26,241 nt of DNA, taken from positions 1 through 26,241 of the forward strand of contig JASJQH010000133.1 in the NCBI GenBank assembly GCA_040143965.1, written 5' to 3'. Below are positions 9,811 to 19,963 of the stretch, one piece after another. The position numbers and the translations under genes were made by a program. This DNA comes from Basidiobolus ranarum (taxonomy: Eukaryota > Basidiobolomycota > Basidiobolomycetes > Basidiobolales). The number at the start of each line of letters is the position of its first letter. Positions within the stretch are counted from its first letter, which is position 1. Under the pieces are notes generated by a model. It did not search any database, had not been told where the DNA came from, and saw only the letters and a list, made by a program, of their open reading frames with translations.

Positions 9811-12687
9811 ATGAATCAAATCATTCAAATAATATCATTTTATTCTTGTCTTATTCTTAGTTCACATCCGAGAAGGATCGAGCATCTACCAGATTGTGTG
9901 TTGACAATCGCAACAAGATATAGTACAATGATTTCAGAAACAAACGCAAGCAAGTCTACACTAAGCCAGCCTTCAATTTTTCAAGTCAAACAAAATTCCT
10001 ATGAGGAGGTGCTTCATAGCCTGAATCCAAAAAATACTGAAATCTCATCAAACGTGCCATTCAAACATAATTCCTATGAAGGGCCAACAAGAAATCAAAT
10101 AAGTCATATATCTCAAGTATCTCTTAGCGATAAAGACATGACCAAAATACAGGAAGTCATTCAACAAAACCAAGAGACTCATGACCAAAACGAAAAAATA
10201 CATGAACAAGATGAAAAGATGCATCAGCACCTGGCTCTTCTGGATAGGAAAATGGCTGCTTTGTTAACACGAAACTACGAATTGCACGAGTTCCCTATTC
10301 CACGAATGTTTATCATCCTTCCAGTTGACCAACACCCAGCCAATCTAGCCACAACCGAATACCGTCTATATTTCCTATGCGAATGTGGAGAATTTACAGA
10401 ATCCAAAGTATTCAATCCTAATAGTAAGCACTCGATTCATATTGCTCTCCATGAAGGATACGACATCACGAAGCCTAAAGAGTTTTATGCCAAGTATAGC
10501 TCATATATGCTGTATCTCTTGAGAGCACTTCGCTTTGGCTTGCAGATTACCGGCCTTTCAATTCCTGCATTTTCACCAAATAATGAGAGCGACAGAACAC
10601 TAGAAAAGCTAATCACTGTAACAGAGAGAATTCTAGACATATCCATTTCATTTCTGGACACCAAGTTGTCCAATATCACTGCTTCGAGAAATGGCGATAC
10701 AGCTCAAGATGAGATATCCAATGAGGGTCACTTACGAGAGTTAGAGGCACTAGAAGGAGCGGACCTGCGACACTTGAGTAGGTTTATTAAACGAAATGAT
10801 AAGAAAAAAGTGCTAGGCAATCTGTATAGGATCACTACAGAAGAGGGGCATGTCAAGTGGGTCTGTCTGGATCATTATCGTATCAACTACAAGGAAGCAG
10901 CAAAGAGTCATCTAAGAAATATAATGGACGTGCAAGGCGGTGATTATGATGAACATCTCGGTAAAGTGATGATTACGTTGACATCAGGAATATTGGTCAA
11001 GGAGTTTGCAGATGCGATAGCTCAAACCAAGCAGTTACTGGAGTTGGACGTTGCTTTGCCATACAGGTGGCAATCAAACGACCTCAAGATACTTGACAAT
11101 GCTATTCGTATGACCACCATTCGGTCCTTGGCCTTGGATGTTTCTAACAGAGATCTAGGAGGAATGTTGAACCAGAGAGCAAGTACGCTTAGAAATGTCA
11201 TGAGCAATGCACAATTGACTATTATTCAGTTGAAAGTAGATGATTGGTTTGTTGAGAATGGATTGTCATCGATCAGGAACCTCTCTCATGTCAGAATCTT
11301 GAATTTCGGAAACTATCTCATTCCAAACTATCCAATTCCAAGTTACCAGTATGACAAAGACAAGGAAAGGAAATGGATTCGATCGGTATCAGCAATGTTG
11401 AAAGTATGTCCATCGTTAGAGCAATTGAGTTTTGGAAAGATCTCAATTGGCTACAACAACCGAATAAGTCCGGTCAGGCTATTTGATAAATACTGCCAAC
11501 TTGTGAGTCATTACAACACAATTGGCATGTCAGTTTGTCGAAAAGATATCCTGATGGTGGCTGGTCTATCAGCAATAGAAGAAATAACAAATCTAAGGCT
11601 CTACGGAGAGGATCCTCTTATTGATGTATTGGAAAGGGGGTCTAGGTATGGAAGCATTCGACTGAAAAAACTGGAGTTGATATGCAATCCTGGAATGATA
11701 ACTCCAGAAGCGGAAAAGATAGCCAAGTTCATAGGAAGATTGCAGCTCTCTTATCTCGAACTAAACATAAGTGATTGTAGTGTCGTACCGATATTGCAAC
11801 AAATAGACTACTCATTACTCACAACGTTCAAAATCAGAGGGAAGATCAACGAAAAGGCCTGGGGAATACTGGTCGGCTGTTTAAAGGGAAATTGCACAGT
11901 GAAAGAACTGAACATCCTGAATACAGATACTATCGTTATAGATAGACGTCTTCCTCTTCGTATAATATCTCAACTATCCTTAAACAAGGACAGTATAGGA
12001 ATGAAAAAATTAGAGTTGCGATGTAGTAGTAATTCGTCAGCGAAAGAAGTGGAAAATCTAGCGATGATAGTAGGTCATTTAGAGTTGACACATCTAAATT
12101 TAGCTGTCATCGATTGTAATCCAATTCCAATATTGCTGAAGATCGACTATTCATTGTTAACAGCGTTCAAATTTGCTGGGAAATTCAATGAAACAGTATG
12201 GAAAGAATTGAACAGAGGGTTAAAGGAAGGTTTCATGATGAAGGAACTGAGTTTATGGAACACGGATGCTGTTGGCACAGATAAGTATATTCTTCCTTGT
12301 ATCTTGTCTAGGCTGTCTCTTAAGAGTTTACGTTTATATGGAAGTCGAGGTACAACCGATAAGGAGTGGGCTGTCATTGTTTCCAACATGGATGTATCTC
12401 AATTAGAGTATCTTGATATTTCATTCTCATTACTGGGAGACAAGGCAGTTGATAGCCTGATAAAGCGCCTCTCTGAAGCTCCCGTACTGTCACACTTGGT
12501 GTTTTACAGAACTCAGATAAGCGAGGTATCCTCGAATAACCTCAAGGTAGCAATTGAAAGTATTCCGCGAACTATAGTGTACCAAGATAGTCCTCATTTC
12601 ATGGTTCATCCAAATATCAAGAAGTACTCTTATAACTGGGATGGTAATGATGAGCTAAGACATCAATGTCCACTATGTGTAAAATAA
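9811..12687 (+). CDS. Array gene 3: coiled-coil / conserved block / LRR protein, exon 1 lost
   Basis: The long exon is intact and open; the ATG at 9811 lies inside what is the intron of genes 1, 2 and 4, and reads through to join the normal exon-2 frame at 9861 (SSHPRRIEHLPDCV). This gives 958 aa, with a hydrophobic N-terminal stretch (IIQIISFYSCLIL) in place of the exon-1 module. ATG 9930 is an alternative. Further parts: three heptads NQETHDQ, NEKIHEQ, DEKMHQH (about 121-141), conserved block from YELHEFPIPRMFIILP (about 156), GNLYRITTEEGHVKWVCL (about 336), and an LRR region with a duplicated roughly 113-aa module. The C-terminus carries a short extra tail with C-P-L-C. A segment is nearly identical to gene 4. 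A possible AATAAA lies at 12758-12763. The gene may be expressed from a new start or may be a young pseudogene with an intact main exon. Confidence 0.75.
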   Translation: MNQIIQIISFYSCLILSSHPRRIEHLPDCVLTIATRYSTMISETNASKSTLSQPSIFQVKQNSYEEVLHSLNPKNTEISSNVPFKHNSYEGPTRNQISHISQVSLSDKDMTKIQEVIQQNQETHDQNEKIHEQDEKMHQHLALLDRKMAALLTRNYELHEFPIPRMFIILPVDQHPANLATTEYRLYFLCECGEFTESKVFNPNSKHSIHIALHEGYDITKPKEFYAKYSSYMLYLLRALRFGLQITGLSIPAFSPNNESDRTLEKLITVTERILDISISFLDTKLSNITASRNGDTAQDEISNEGHLRELEALEGADLRHLSRFIKRNDKKKVLGNLYRITTEEGHVKWVCLDHYRINYKEAAKSHLRNIMDVQGGDYDEHLGKVMITLTSGILVKEFADAIAQTKQLLELDVALPYRWQSNDLKILDNAIRMTTIRSLALDVSNRDLGGMLNQRASTLRNVMSNAQLTIIQLKVDDWFVENGLSSIRNLSHVRILNFGNYLIPNYPIPSYQYDKDKERKWIRSVSAMLKVCPSLEQLSFGKISIGYNNRISPVRLFDKYCQLVSHYNTIGMSVCRKDILMVAGLSAIEEITNLRLYGEDPLIDVLERGSRYGSIRLKKLELICNPGMITPEAEKIAKFIGRLQLSYLELNISDCSVVPILQQIDYSLLTTFKIRGKINEKAWGILVGCLKGNCTVKELNILNTDTIVIDRRLPLRIISQLSLNKDSIGMKKLELRCSSNSSAKEVENLAMIVGHLELTHLNLAVIDCNPIPILLKIDYSLLTAFKFAGKFNETVWKELNRGLKEGFMMKELSLWNTDAVGTDKYILPCILSRLSLKSLRLYGSRGTTDKEWAVIVSNMDVSQLEYLDISFSLLGDKAVDSLIKRLSEAPVLSHLVFYRTQISEVSSNNLKVAIESIPRTIVYQDSPHFMVHPNIKKYSYNWDGNDELRHQCPLCVK
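10807..11342 (+). repeat. Near-identical tract shared with gene 4 (copy A)
   Basis: These 536 bp correspond, without gaps, to 14854-15389 in gene 4 (offset 4047). By eye I count about five differences, whereas sequence on either side of the tract differs far more. It spans GNLYRITTEEG to the PIPS motif, covering the end of the conserved block and the first LRR-like units. A second short nearly identical patch follows at about 11425-11475. Confidence 0.85.
11662..12339 (+). repeat. Duplicated LRR module in gene 3
   Basis: Two tandem modules, period 339 bp (113 aa), starting LKKLEL at 11662 and MKKLEL at 12001. Each runs through E-x-E-K-I-A or its equivalent, L-x-L-N-x-x-x-D-C-x-x-x-PIL, I-D-Y-S-L-L-T-x-F-K, N-E-x-x-W, and ends near SQLSL or SRLSLKSL. 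Genes 1 and 2 have this module once. Confidence 0.8.
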
Positions 12688-13651
12688 GATTAACTAATCC
12701 CTAAACAACAGTATTACCTCGTGCTTCACATTCACCATTGTACCGTTCGTTAATGCCAATAAAAACACCAAGAAAGCTATGATTCCAAGTTCAACACTTT
12801 GGTTATTATTTCGTATTATAGAGAATTATCTTCCATCATTACTAATATTGAAATGCTCTGGATACATTACCATGATACGCTACAAGTTAGAAGAGAAAAT
12901 CATCAGATAACTTTGAAGTATTTGAGGAAATGACAGTCATCAATAGTGTTATATGATTCTTTGGTTCTGATTTTGATTCGTTCAATCCATTGAAGCATAC
13001 ATGCATGTATTGAAGAGTTGTATGCTTCCGATTGAATGCATCGAGCTAATACGGAAGTGGTAACCGCCACAACCTATGACCCCGAAAAATCACCGAAAGA
13101 GGTACTAGCACCATTTGTCCAATAAGCCAAATTAAAATCTCTAGAATATAATATCCTGGGGATACTTAACTAGATTTTAGGCGTAAAGTGGCTGATGGTA
13201 AAGCCCTGAATAAATTTCTCTTTGAATAGTCGCTTCGAGGGATAGCTGATAATCAGTCTATAATTGAGGCCAAGACGTAGTAAGATTATGTTGCAACTAT
13301 AGAGTATCGTAAAAGCACTGAGCACCTTTTTAGCTATCTATTTCAAAACCGGTAATGTAATACAAGAAAGTCACTCAAAGAATACAACACCATAGATCGT
13401 TTGCACAATATAAGACTATTTTCGAGATTAAACTAAAGGAGTATTCTCATTGATTCCAAGGAAAATTCTTATTCATACTGATGTTGTACAAGAAACAAGA
13501 ACAATGAGAATAAACTAGCCACCAGCCGAAATCAGTTATTTCTAAACTACTGAGAACTAGTTTTTTGATAACCATTAAAATCTGCTCTAGATACTTTTGT
13601 AACTACTTATTTACCTTGGATTTTTCTTCTTACGTACCAATTTCAGTACCT
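12688..13651 (+). other. Intergenic stretch with hairpin; 5' flank of gene 4
   Basis: A possible poly(A) signal AATAAA for gene 3 is at 12758-12763. An inverted repeat with arms GAAGCATAC (12992-13000) and GTATGCTTC (13020-13028), plus outer CAATC/GATTG, could form a hairpin. From about 13345 the sequence aligns with the flank of gene 3, and 13030-13110 with the sequence after gene 4. A T-rich stretch with TTTCAG precedes the start of gene 4. No additional gene is seen. Confidence 0.5.
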
Positions 13652-16600
13652 ATGCTAAAGCTATCTTCGTCAAACTATCAGGAATGTAGGTATGGTGAGC
13701 AGAATTTCCGAATACCTACTGTAGTTGTTGAAGGAACTCGATGTGTCCTTATGCAAGAAGTCGAATATTGTGTTCCAGGTGCTCTACGTCTGGAGTACGA
13801 TAAGTGTCCAATTCCATTCGTACTTACATCAAGTTATGAGCAGTAAGTTACATCTCTTTATAAGATTTATCATATTGAAAAGCATATGAATAATGATAAT
13901 TCGGTTGATAAAATAATGAGCTAATCTCTTTTCTTCCTAGCTCATTTCCAAGAAGAATCGAGTATCTACCAGATCATGTGCTTACAATTACTACAACGTG
14001 CAGAGCAGTTATAGCAGAGGCAAGCACAAGCGAGCCTACTCCGAAGCTGTCCAAAGTTAATGAAAATCGGATGACTGATGTGGACACTCTTTCTAATGAT
14101 AATGTTTTGACCAGGGACATTTTCGAGAGTATTCAGGTATCACTTAGTGACAAGGATATGTCAAAAATTATGAGCAAATTTCAAAAAGTGATTCAACAAA
14201 ATGAAATGACCCAGAAGCAAAACAAACAAACACATGAACAAAATGAGAGAACACTTCAACGTTTAGCCTTATTAGATAACAAAATGAAAACTTTGTTAAC
14301 GCAAAACTACGAATTACATGAGTTTCCTATCCCCAGAATGTTTATTATTCTTCCTGTCAACCGGCATCCAGCTAACCCAACAGCCATTTTCACTACCAAA
14401 TATCGTCTCTACTTCTTGTGCGAATGTGGGGAACACACAGAATCTAAGTCGCCCAATCATGATAGTAAACACATGATTCATATTGCACTTCATGAAGGGT
14501 ATGATATCTCGAAACCAAAAGAGTTTTATGCAAAGTACGGTTCGTATATGCTGTACCTGCTGAGAGCACTTCGTTTTGGTCTACAAGTTGCGGGTGTTGC
14601 AATCCCAGCATTTGCGCAAAATAATGAGAATGACAGGGCATTAGAGAGGTTGATCGATGTAACAGAGAAGACTTTAGACGTGTCTATTTCGTTTTTAGGC
14701 ACCGAGCTATCCTGCATCACCACCTCAAGTAACAATGAGACAGCTCAGAAAGAAATAGACACATCAATTGAAGAAAGCGTGCGACAGCTAGAATCATTAG
14801 AAGGAGCGGACCTGAGACAGCTGGGTATGTTTATTAAACGAAATGATCAGAACAAAGTGCTAGGCAATCTGTATAGGATCACTACAGAAGAGGGGCATGT
14901 CAAGTGGGTCTGTCTGGATCATTATCGTATCAACTACAAGGAAGCAGCTAAGAGTCATCTAAGAAATATAATGGACGTGCAAGGCGGTGATTATGATGAA
15001 CATCTCGGTAAAGTGATGATTACGTTGACATCAGGAATATTGGTCAAGGAGTTTGCAGATGCGATAGCTCAAACCAAGCAGTTACTGGAGTTGGACGTTG
15101 CTTTGCAATACAGGTGGCAATCAAACGACCTCAAGATACTTGACAATGCTATTCGTATGGCCACCATTCGGTCCTTGGCCTTGGATGTTTCTAACAGAGA
15201 TCTAGGAGGAATGTTGAACCAGAGAGCAAGTACGCTTAGAAATGTCATGAGCAATGCACAATTGACTATTATTCAGTTGAAAGTAGATGATTGGTTTGTT
15301 GAGAATGGATTGTCATCGATCAGGAGCCTCTCTCATGTCAGAATCTTGAATTTCGGAAACTATCTCATTCCAAATTATCCAATTCCAAGCCACCAATATG
15401 ATAATGACAAAGAAAGAAGATGGATTCAATCAGTATCAGAAATGCTGAAAGTGTGCCCATCGTTGGAACAATTGAGTTTTGGAAAGATCTCAATTGGCTA
15501 CAACAACCGAAGGAGTCCGGTCCAGTTATTTGATAAATACTGTCGATTTGTGAGACATTACAATGCAATTGACATGTCAGTTTCTCGAAAAGATATCCTG
15601 ATGGTGGCTGGGCTATCGGAGATGGAAGAGGTGACAAACCTGAGGCTACGCAGTAATGATCATATCATTGATATGTTGGAGAGAGAATCCAGAAATACAG
15701 GTATTCGACTGAAAAAATTGGAGTTGACTTACAGTGATGGCTTATCAGTTTCGGAAGTGGAAAAGATAGCCAAATTCATGGGAAGACTGAAACTGGCCTA
15801 TCTTGAGCTAAATACAGGTGATTATGATACCGTACAGATATTACAACAAATCGATTACTCATTGCTCGCAACATTTAAACTCAGTGGGAAAATTAATGAG
15901 GCAGCATGGGAAGTACTGAACAGTGGCTTTAAAGAAGGTTCTATGGTGAAAGAGCTGAATATTTTGAGTACAGATACCACTCGCATAAGTGGGTATACAC
16001 TTCCTCGCTGCATATCTAGATTATGCTTAAGCGAATCAAGAGCAGGAAATACGCCATTGAAAAAGTTGGAATTGACATGTAGTGGTGCCTCGTCGGCTAA
16101 AGAAGTGGCAACGATAGCATTAATTGCAGGAAAGCTCAAATCGACGCATCTAAATCTAGCTATAAAACATTGTAATCCCGTACCGATATTGCAACAAATT
16201 GATTATCCGTTGTTAACAACATTTAATTTCGCCGGAAATTTCAATGAAGCAGTATGGAAAGAATTGGACAGGGGTTTAAAGGAAGGTTCCAAGATAGAGG
16301 AACTATGTTTATGGAATACAGATACAGCTGATACAGATAAGCTAATTCTTTTTCGAATCCTCTCTAAACTATCTCTTAAAAGTCTGCGCCTATATGGAAG
16401 TAGAGGTACAACTGACATGGATTGGGCCACCATTCTGTCTTACATGGATGTATCTCGATTGGAATTTCTTGAAATTTCGAACTCATTATTCGGAGACAAA
16501 GCAGTCAGTAGTTTAATTCATCGCCTCCCTGAAGCAAAAAAGCTGTCAGACCTGGTATTATATAAGACGCGAGTAAGCAAGGCATTCTCTTTCAACCTTG

Positions 16601-16698
16601 AGGTAGCAATTGAAAGTACACAGAGAACTATCGTGTACCAAAATAGCGCAGATTTCCTCTCACATCCAATCATGTATTCTTACAACCTCATCTCATAA
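13652..16698 (+). CDS. Array gene 4: coiled-coil / conserved block / RNI-like LRR protein
   Basis: Two exons, 13652-13842 and 13941-16698, giving 982 aa, the longest complete paralogue; the 98-bp intron is GTAAGT...CTTCCTAG. The ATG at 13652 (MLKLSSSNYQECRYGEQ) fits the exon-1 starts of genes 1 and 2. Exon 1 holds VEGTRCVLMQEVEYCVPGAL. Then come a linker containing LSKVNEN (also found in gene 1), three heptads NEMTQKQ, NKQTHEQ, NERTLQR (about 147-167), the conserved block from YELHEFPIPRMFIILP (about 187), CECGEHTES, GNLYRITTEEGHVKWVCL (about 373), and an LRR region with the roughly 116-aa module in tandem (15709 and 16057). It is closest to gene 3. There are no transmembrane, signal or NTPase motifs. 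Function is unknown; it may bind a ligand through the LRR surface and oligomerise through the heptads. Confidence 0.85.
14854..15389 (+). repeat. Near-identical tract shared with gene 3 (copy B)
   Basis: Partner of 10807-11342, same length and about five substitutions by eye. Just outside, gene 4 reads ATGATCAGAACAAAG where gene 3 has ATGATAAGAAAAAAG, and at the right edge AAGCCACCAATATG against AAGTTACCAGTATG. The drop in identity is therefore abrupt. Confidence 0.85.
15709..16404 (+). repeat. Duplicated LRR module in gene 4
   Basis: Two tandem modules, period 348 bp (116 aa), beginning LKKLELTYS at 15709 and LKKLELTCS at 16057, each with the QQIDYSLL or QQIDYPLL motif and the N-E-A-x-W motif. 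It corresponds to the module pair in gene 3, so the duplication predates the split of genes 3 and 4. Confidence 0.8.
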
Positions 16699-17290
16699 CA
16701 TACTAATATACGCGTCATGTATTCTTATAATTGAAGCTTAAAGCATTGATATGTATACTTCAAACAATTATTTATACCAACTACCACTCTACACTGAGAT
16801 AGTACATATTATAGCTATTACCCTTTGCCGGTTATAACATTAGGAAAATTTCTGCCTGAAGATATCACAAGCTAGAATGATGAACCTTGATTAGCATTGC
16901 AATATTACTCCAGGTTATCATCTCAATATTATGATACTTTTCTGAAACTGTTTACTATATAATACATGCTCTTATGGAACGATTGAATGCATTGAAATAA
17001 TGCTTAAATAATAGCTGCCAAATCCCTTAACCCCGGTCTATCACCTAACAGAGAACATAAATCGGGGCTTTTTGCGACTATATAGTATGCAAGATCGATG
17101 AAAAACCAGATATAATCTAGATTATACATTGACCTTGGACTTGTTTCCATCTAAGGTTATAACATAGATATTTTAACAAACATCAAACTCCATGAAAAAC
17201 ATTGCTCCTCGATTAATTATGTGTTTTACTAAAATTTCTTTGTATGGCGAGGAGGGTTATTGGATATGAAATAGATAATATATGTATATT
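16699..17290. other. Intergenic stretch with flank-like relic after gene 4
   Basis: Positions about 16980-17060 (ATTGAATGCATTGA, then ACCCCGGT, then TCACCTAACAGAG) resemble the 5' flank of gene 4 at 13030-13110, and AACATAAATCGG recurs at 9469-9480. A short direct repeat (CATGTATTCTTA at 16671 and 16713) brackets the stop codon of gene 4. The region is between convergent genes, so both 3' ends lie here. Confidence 0.4.
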
Positions 17291-18575
17291 TTACTCTTTC
17301 TTCCTAATATCTGCAAATGCAACATCTTGTTCAACTTCCTTACTTGCCTTATTGAACATGTGCGACAAAAACAGCCAGATAGCAGTTCTCCAAAATACCG
17401 ATTTAGCCCATCGAGACCAAGTATCAAAGATCTCTCCCTTATATTTCAGAGCAACACCTTCATGTCCGAGAGTCTTGTACTCATCCAAAACTTTCTTCAA
17501 GGCTTTAGTTCTATCAGTCAGAATGTAATCTACACCTAATTTGACACATTCGCGTGTCTCAACTTCGTCGTTAACAGTCCAAACAAGGATTGCCTTGCCT
17601 TGAGCCTGCATATCTTTTACAAACTCTCTTCCCAAAGGAGTTGTAAGGATCATAAAGTTGATACTGTAGCCATCTACTGTAGAAGGTGGGAAATGTTGGC
17701 GGGCAATGTCGAGACTAAACCCAATATGTATACGACTGAAGGTAGGGAGAAATTCATCTGCGGCAGGTAAAAATTTAGGATGCCAAAGTCCCAGAATGAT
17801 TTGGGAAGAGAAGTCATGGTTGGGAAAGTGGTCTTTCATTAATTGCGCAAACTTTGAGAATAAAGCCCTAGGCGAGTTGTCCATCTTTGGTAGGCCCGAT
17901 ATAGAAGATGTTAATTGAATCACGTAGTATATTGGTTACCTATTTAGCAAAATTCATGGGGATACTAGGTATGAAATATTCTGTACCTTGATATCGACAT
18001 TCCACCACACTTTCTCATTACCCTCCTCGGTTAAAAATCTGAGAATATCAATGCAGCGTGGAATGCCGACATGTGGCTCCTTTTTCGAGGTTAGACCATC
18101 GATATATCCGTTCCATGGTCGCTCCTTGACCTTGCCCGTACCATTAGTTGTTCTGTCCAACGTTGGGTCGTGCATGACAATAATCTCACCGTCTGAGGTT
18201 AGGTGGAGGTCTACGAATTTTTGTGTACAGTTATTCAGTCAACAATTTAGTTCTATTTGGTTAAAGTGTCGTTTAAAGATTACCTCCTTCTAGACCATCA
18301 GCACCATCCTTAATAGCTTGGGCGATCGACAGAAGCGAATTCTCCGGCCATTCCTCCGAAGCTCCACTTTTTATGTATATATGAAGTTTGTTTTAAAAGT
18401 TGATTATTTTGCTTTTTAAAAAAATTAAGGCCATGTCTCCATCCCATGTTAAATTTGTATCAAGTTGCATGTTGCCTCGAGAAAATATTAATAGCAATTA
18501 CCGATGCCCCACATTCAATGGGAGTTGTAAACTACGTGATGAGGCAAGAGTGAGGACCTGGCGCCGTGATGACAT
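17291..18575 (-). CDS. Glycerophosphodiester phosphodiesterase (GDPD family)
   Basis: Four exons read 5' to 3' on minus: 18575-18502, 18366-18284, 18210-17987, 17884-17291, giving 324 aa. Introns are 135, 73 and 102 bp, all GT-AG, and every junction keeps phase. Family motifs are complete: GHRGASEEWPEN (23-34, metal/catalytic His24 and Glu33-Asn34), EGDLHLTSDGEIIVMHDPT (51-69, Glu51, Asp53, His66), WWNVDIK before the last junction, ILGLWHPKF, and VWTVND near the end of the barrel. GDPDs hydrolyse glycerophosphodiesters such as glycerophosphocholine to glycerol-3-phosphate and an alcohol, in phospholipid turnover. No signal peptide is seen; the C-terminal segment WRTAIWLFLSHMF could be an amphipathic or membrane-contact helix. 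The last acceptor (ACCAAAG before ATGGAC) was chosen because it restores the family spacing NVDIK-x-D-N-x-x-x-ALF; an upstream AG would give a stop. Unrelated to the array. Confidence 0.92.
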
Positions 18576-19963
18576 GGATATATTAGAGGAGAATACAGAG
18601 AAGAAAAGGTCAAATAGATAGTGTTTCCAATTTTATGTATGAAATATGAGAGATAACAATCCGTAGTATGATAGGGCTACACGTAGTATGATAGGGCTAC
18701 AACCAGCTATTGGAACACGTGCAATATGTCAATATTTCATACTCCATTGATGTGATATATTCAACAGCCAGATTAGGAAAAAGGTAGCATACATTCGTTA
18801 ATTTGACTAGGATATCCTCTGATACAAAAAAGCATCATCGTCATAGTAATAGAATAAGGACATCAATATCATCTCTCTCTACTATTTATGGAACATCATT
18901 ACGGATGGATTACTAAGGTGAATGTCAGCATCTTTCATGTCAGAACCATGAACGGTACGAACAGAAGAGCGAATGACGGCACTATATCGACAAAGTAAAT
19001 GCATGGTCAATGCGATAGAAAATCGATTGAACAGTATCACAGTCATCAAAGGCTTAGAGAATTGTTTGTGAGTAGGATCGCACTCTTAAGTTGCTATGAA
19101 CACTAAGCTCCTTGGTTAGGTTTCATTTGAGATCCAGGACCACTCTTCTTCGTCAAATGATATGATTGTTTTAAGGCTACGCTTTACACTTTAAATCTGG
19201 GAATTTGGGAAATATATGAAAAGCCCTGATAACAAATTCTTGCTGTTTGACATGTGACTTGCGAGTATGGTCCAAGCAAAGCACACAAATCACATAGCAG
19301 TATTTTTACCATGACCTATGCTAAAATAGTGGTATTGCGTATGCAATCAATGCTCTCAAAGATCATTTCACACAATTGATAAGATTTTTTTTACCTTTGA
19401 TCAATGAAAGTGTCGGCAAAGAGTAAATACGAACATTACTCCTCGTTGACACATATTTTCACCATTACCCTTATGTAACAGTAAAAAGAAACCATCTGAA
19501 TAAGCATTGTGTTAAAGAAGCATGTATTCGAATAAGAATATTTCACTTGTAGAACAGTATGAATCAAAGTCAGTTGAAATCAATATTTGAACAGTAGCAA
19601 ACTACAACCTACAATTGCTTATTTTCATGTACTATTAAACTTCCCATCTTTTTTACTCTGAAGGGCAATATGTCCTTAAATTGCTTTGACCATTGATATT
19701 CACCCACAATATTAGTGACCAATAGTATTGAATTTTTTACTACATTATATTGATTGCTCCTAAGCTGCTGAATAGACAGAGGTATTAGATAGATAGCAGA
19801 CAAAACTATGCCTATCATTCAAGACTTATGGATGTAAACCTGTTGTTATCCTAAGACTGCATGACTATTGACACCAGGATCAGAGTAAATTAAGCTATGT
19901 TTGTTACTAAATTCTAGCTTAGTCCAATGCTGGTAAGTAACTTGAGAATATTGATGAATCTTC
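18576..19963. other. Non-genic stretch upstream of the GDPD gene
   Basis: About 1.4 kb. It contains the promoter side of the GDPD gene, a 20-bp tandem duplication at 18662-18701, and a 69-codon open frame on minus (19609-19818) with no recognisable family. No RNA gene or transposon signature was seen. Confidence 0.45.
18662..18701. repeat. Perfect 20-bp tandem duplication
   Basis: CGTAGTATGATAGGGCTACA occurs twice in direct succession, about 90 bp upstream of the GDPD start codon. It may be a chance slippage product or a duplicated promoter element. Confidence 0.8.

Noticed and set aside
17706-18293. Plus-strand frames across the GDPD gene
   Set aside because: Antisense to well-supported GDPD exons with full family motifs.
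19609-19818. 69-codon minus-strand frame
   Set aside because: No family, no splice partner and no promoter signal seen.
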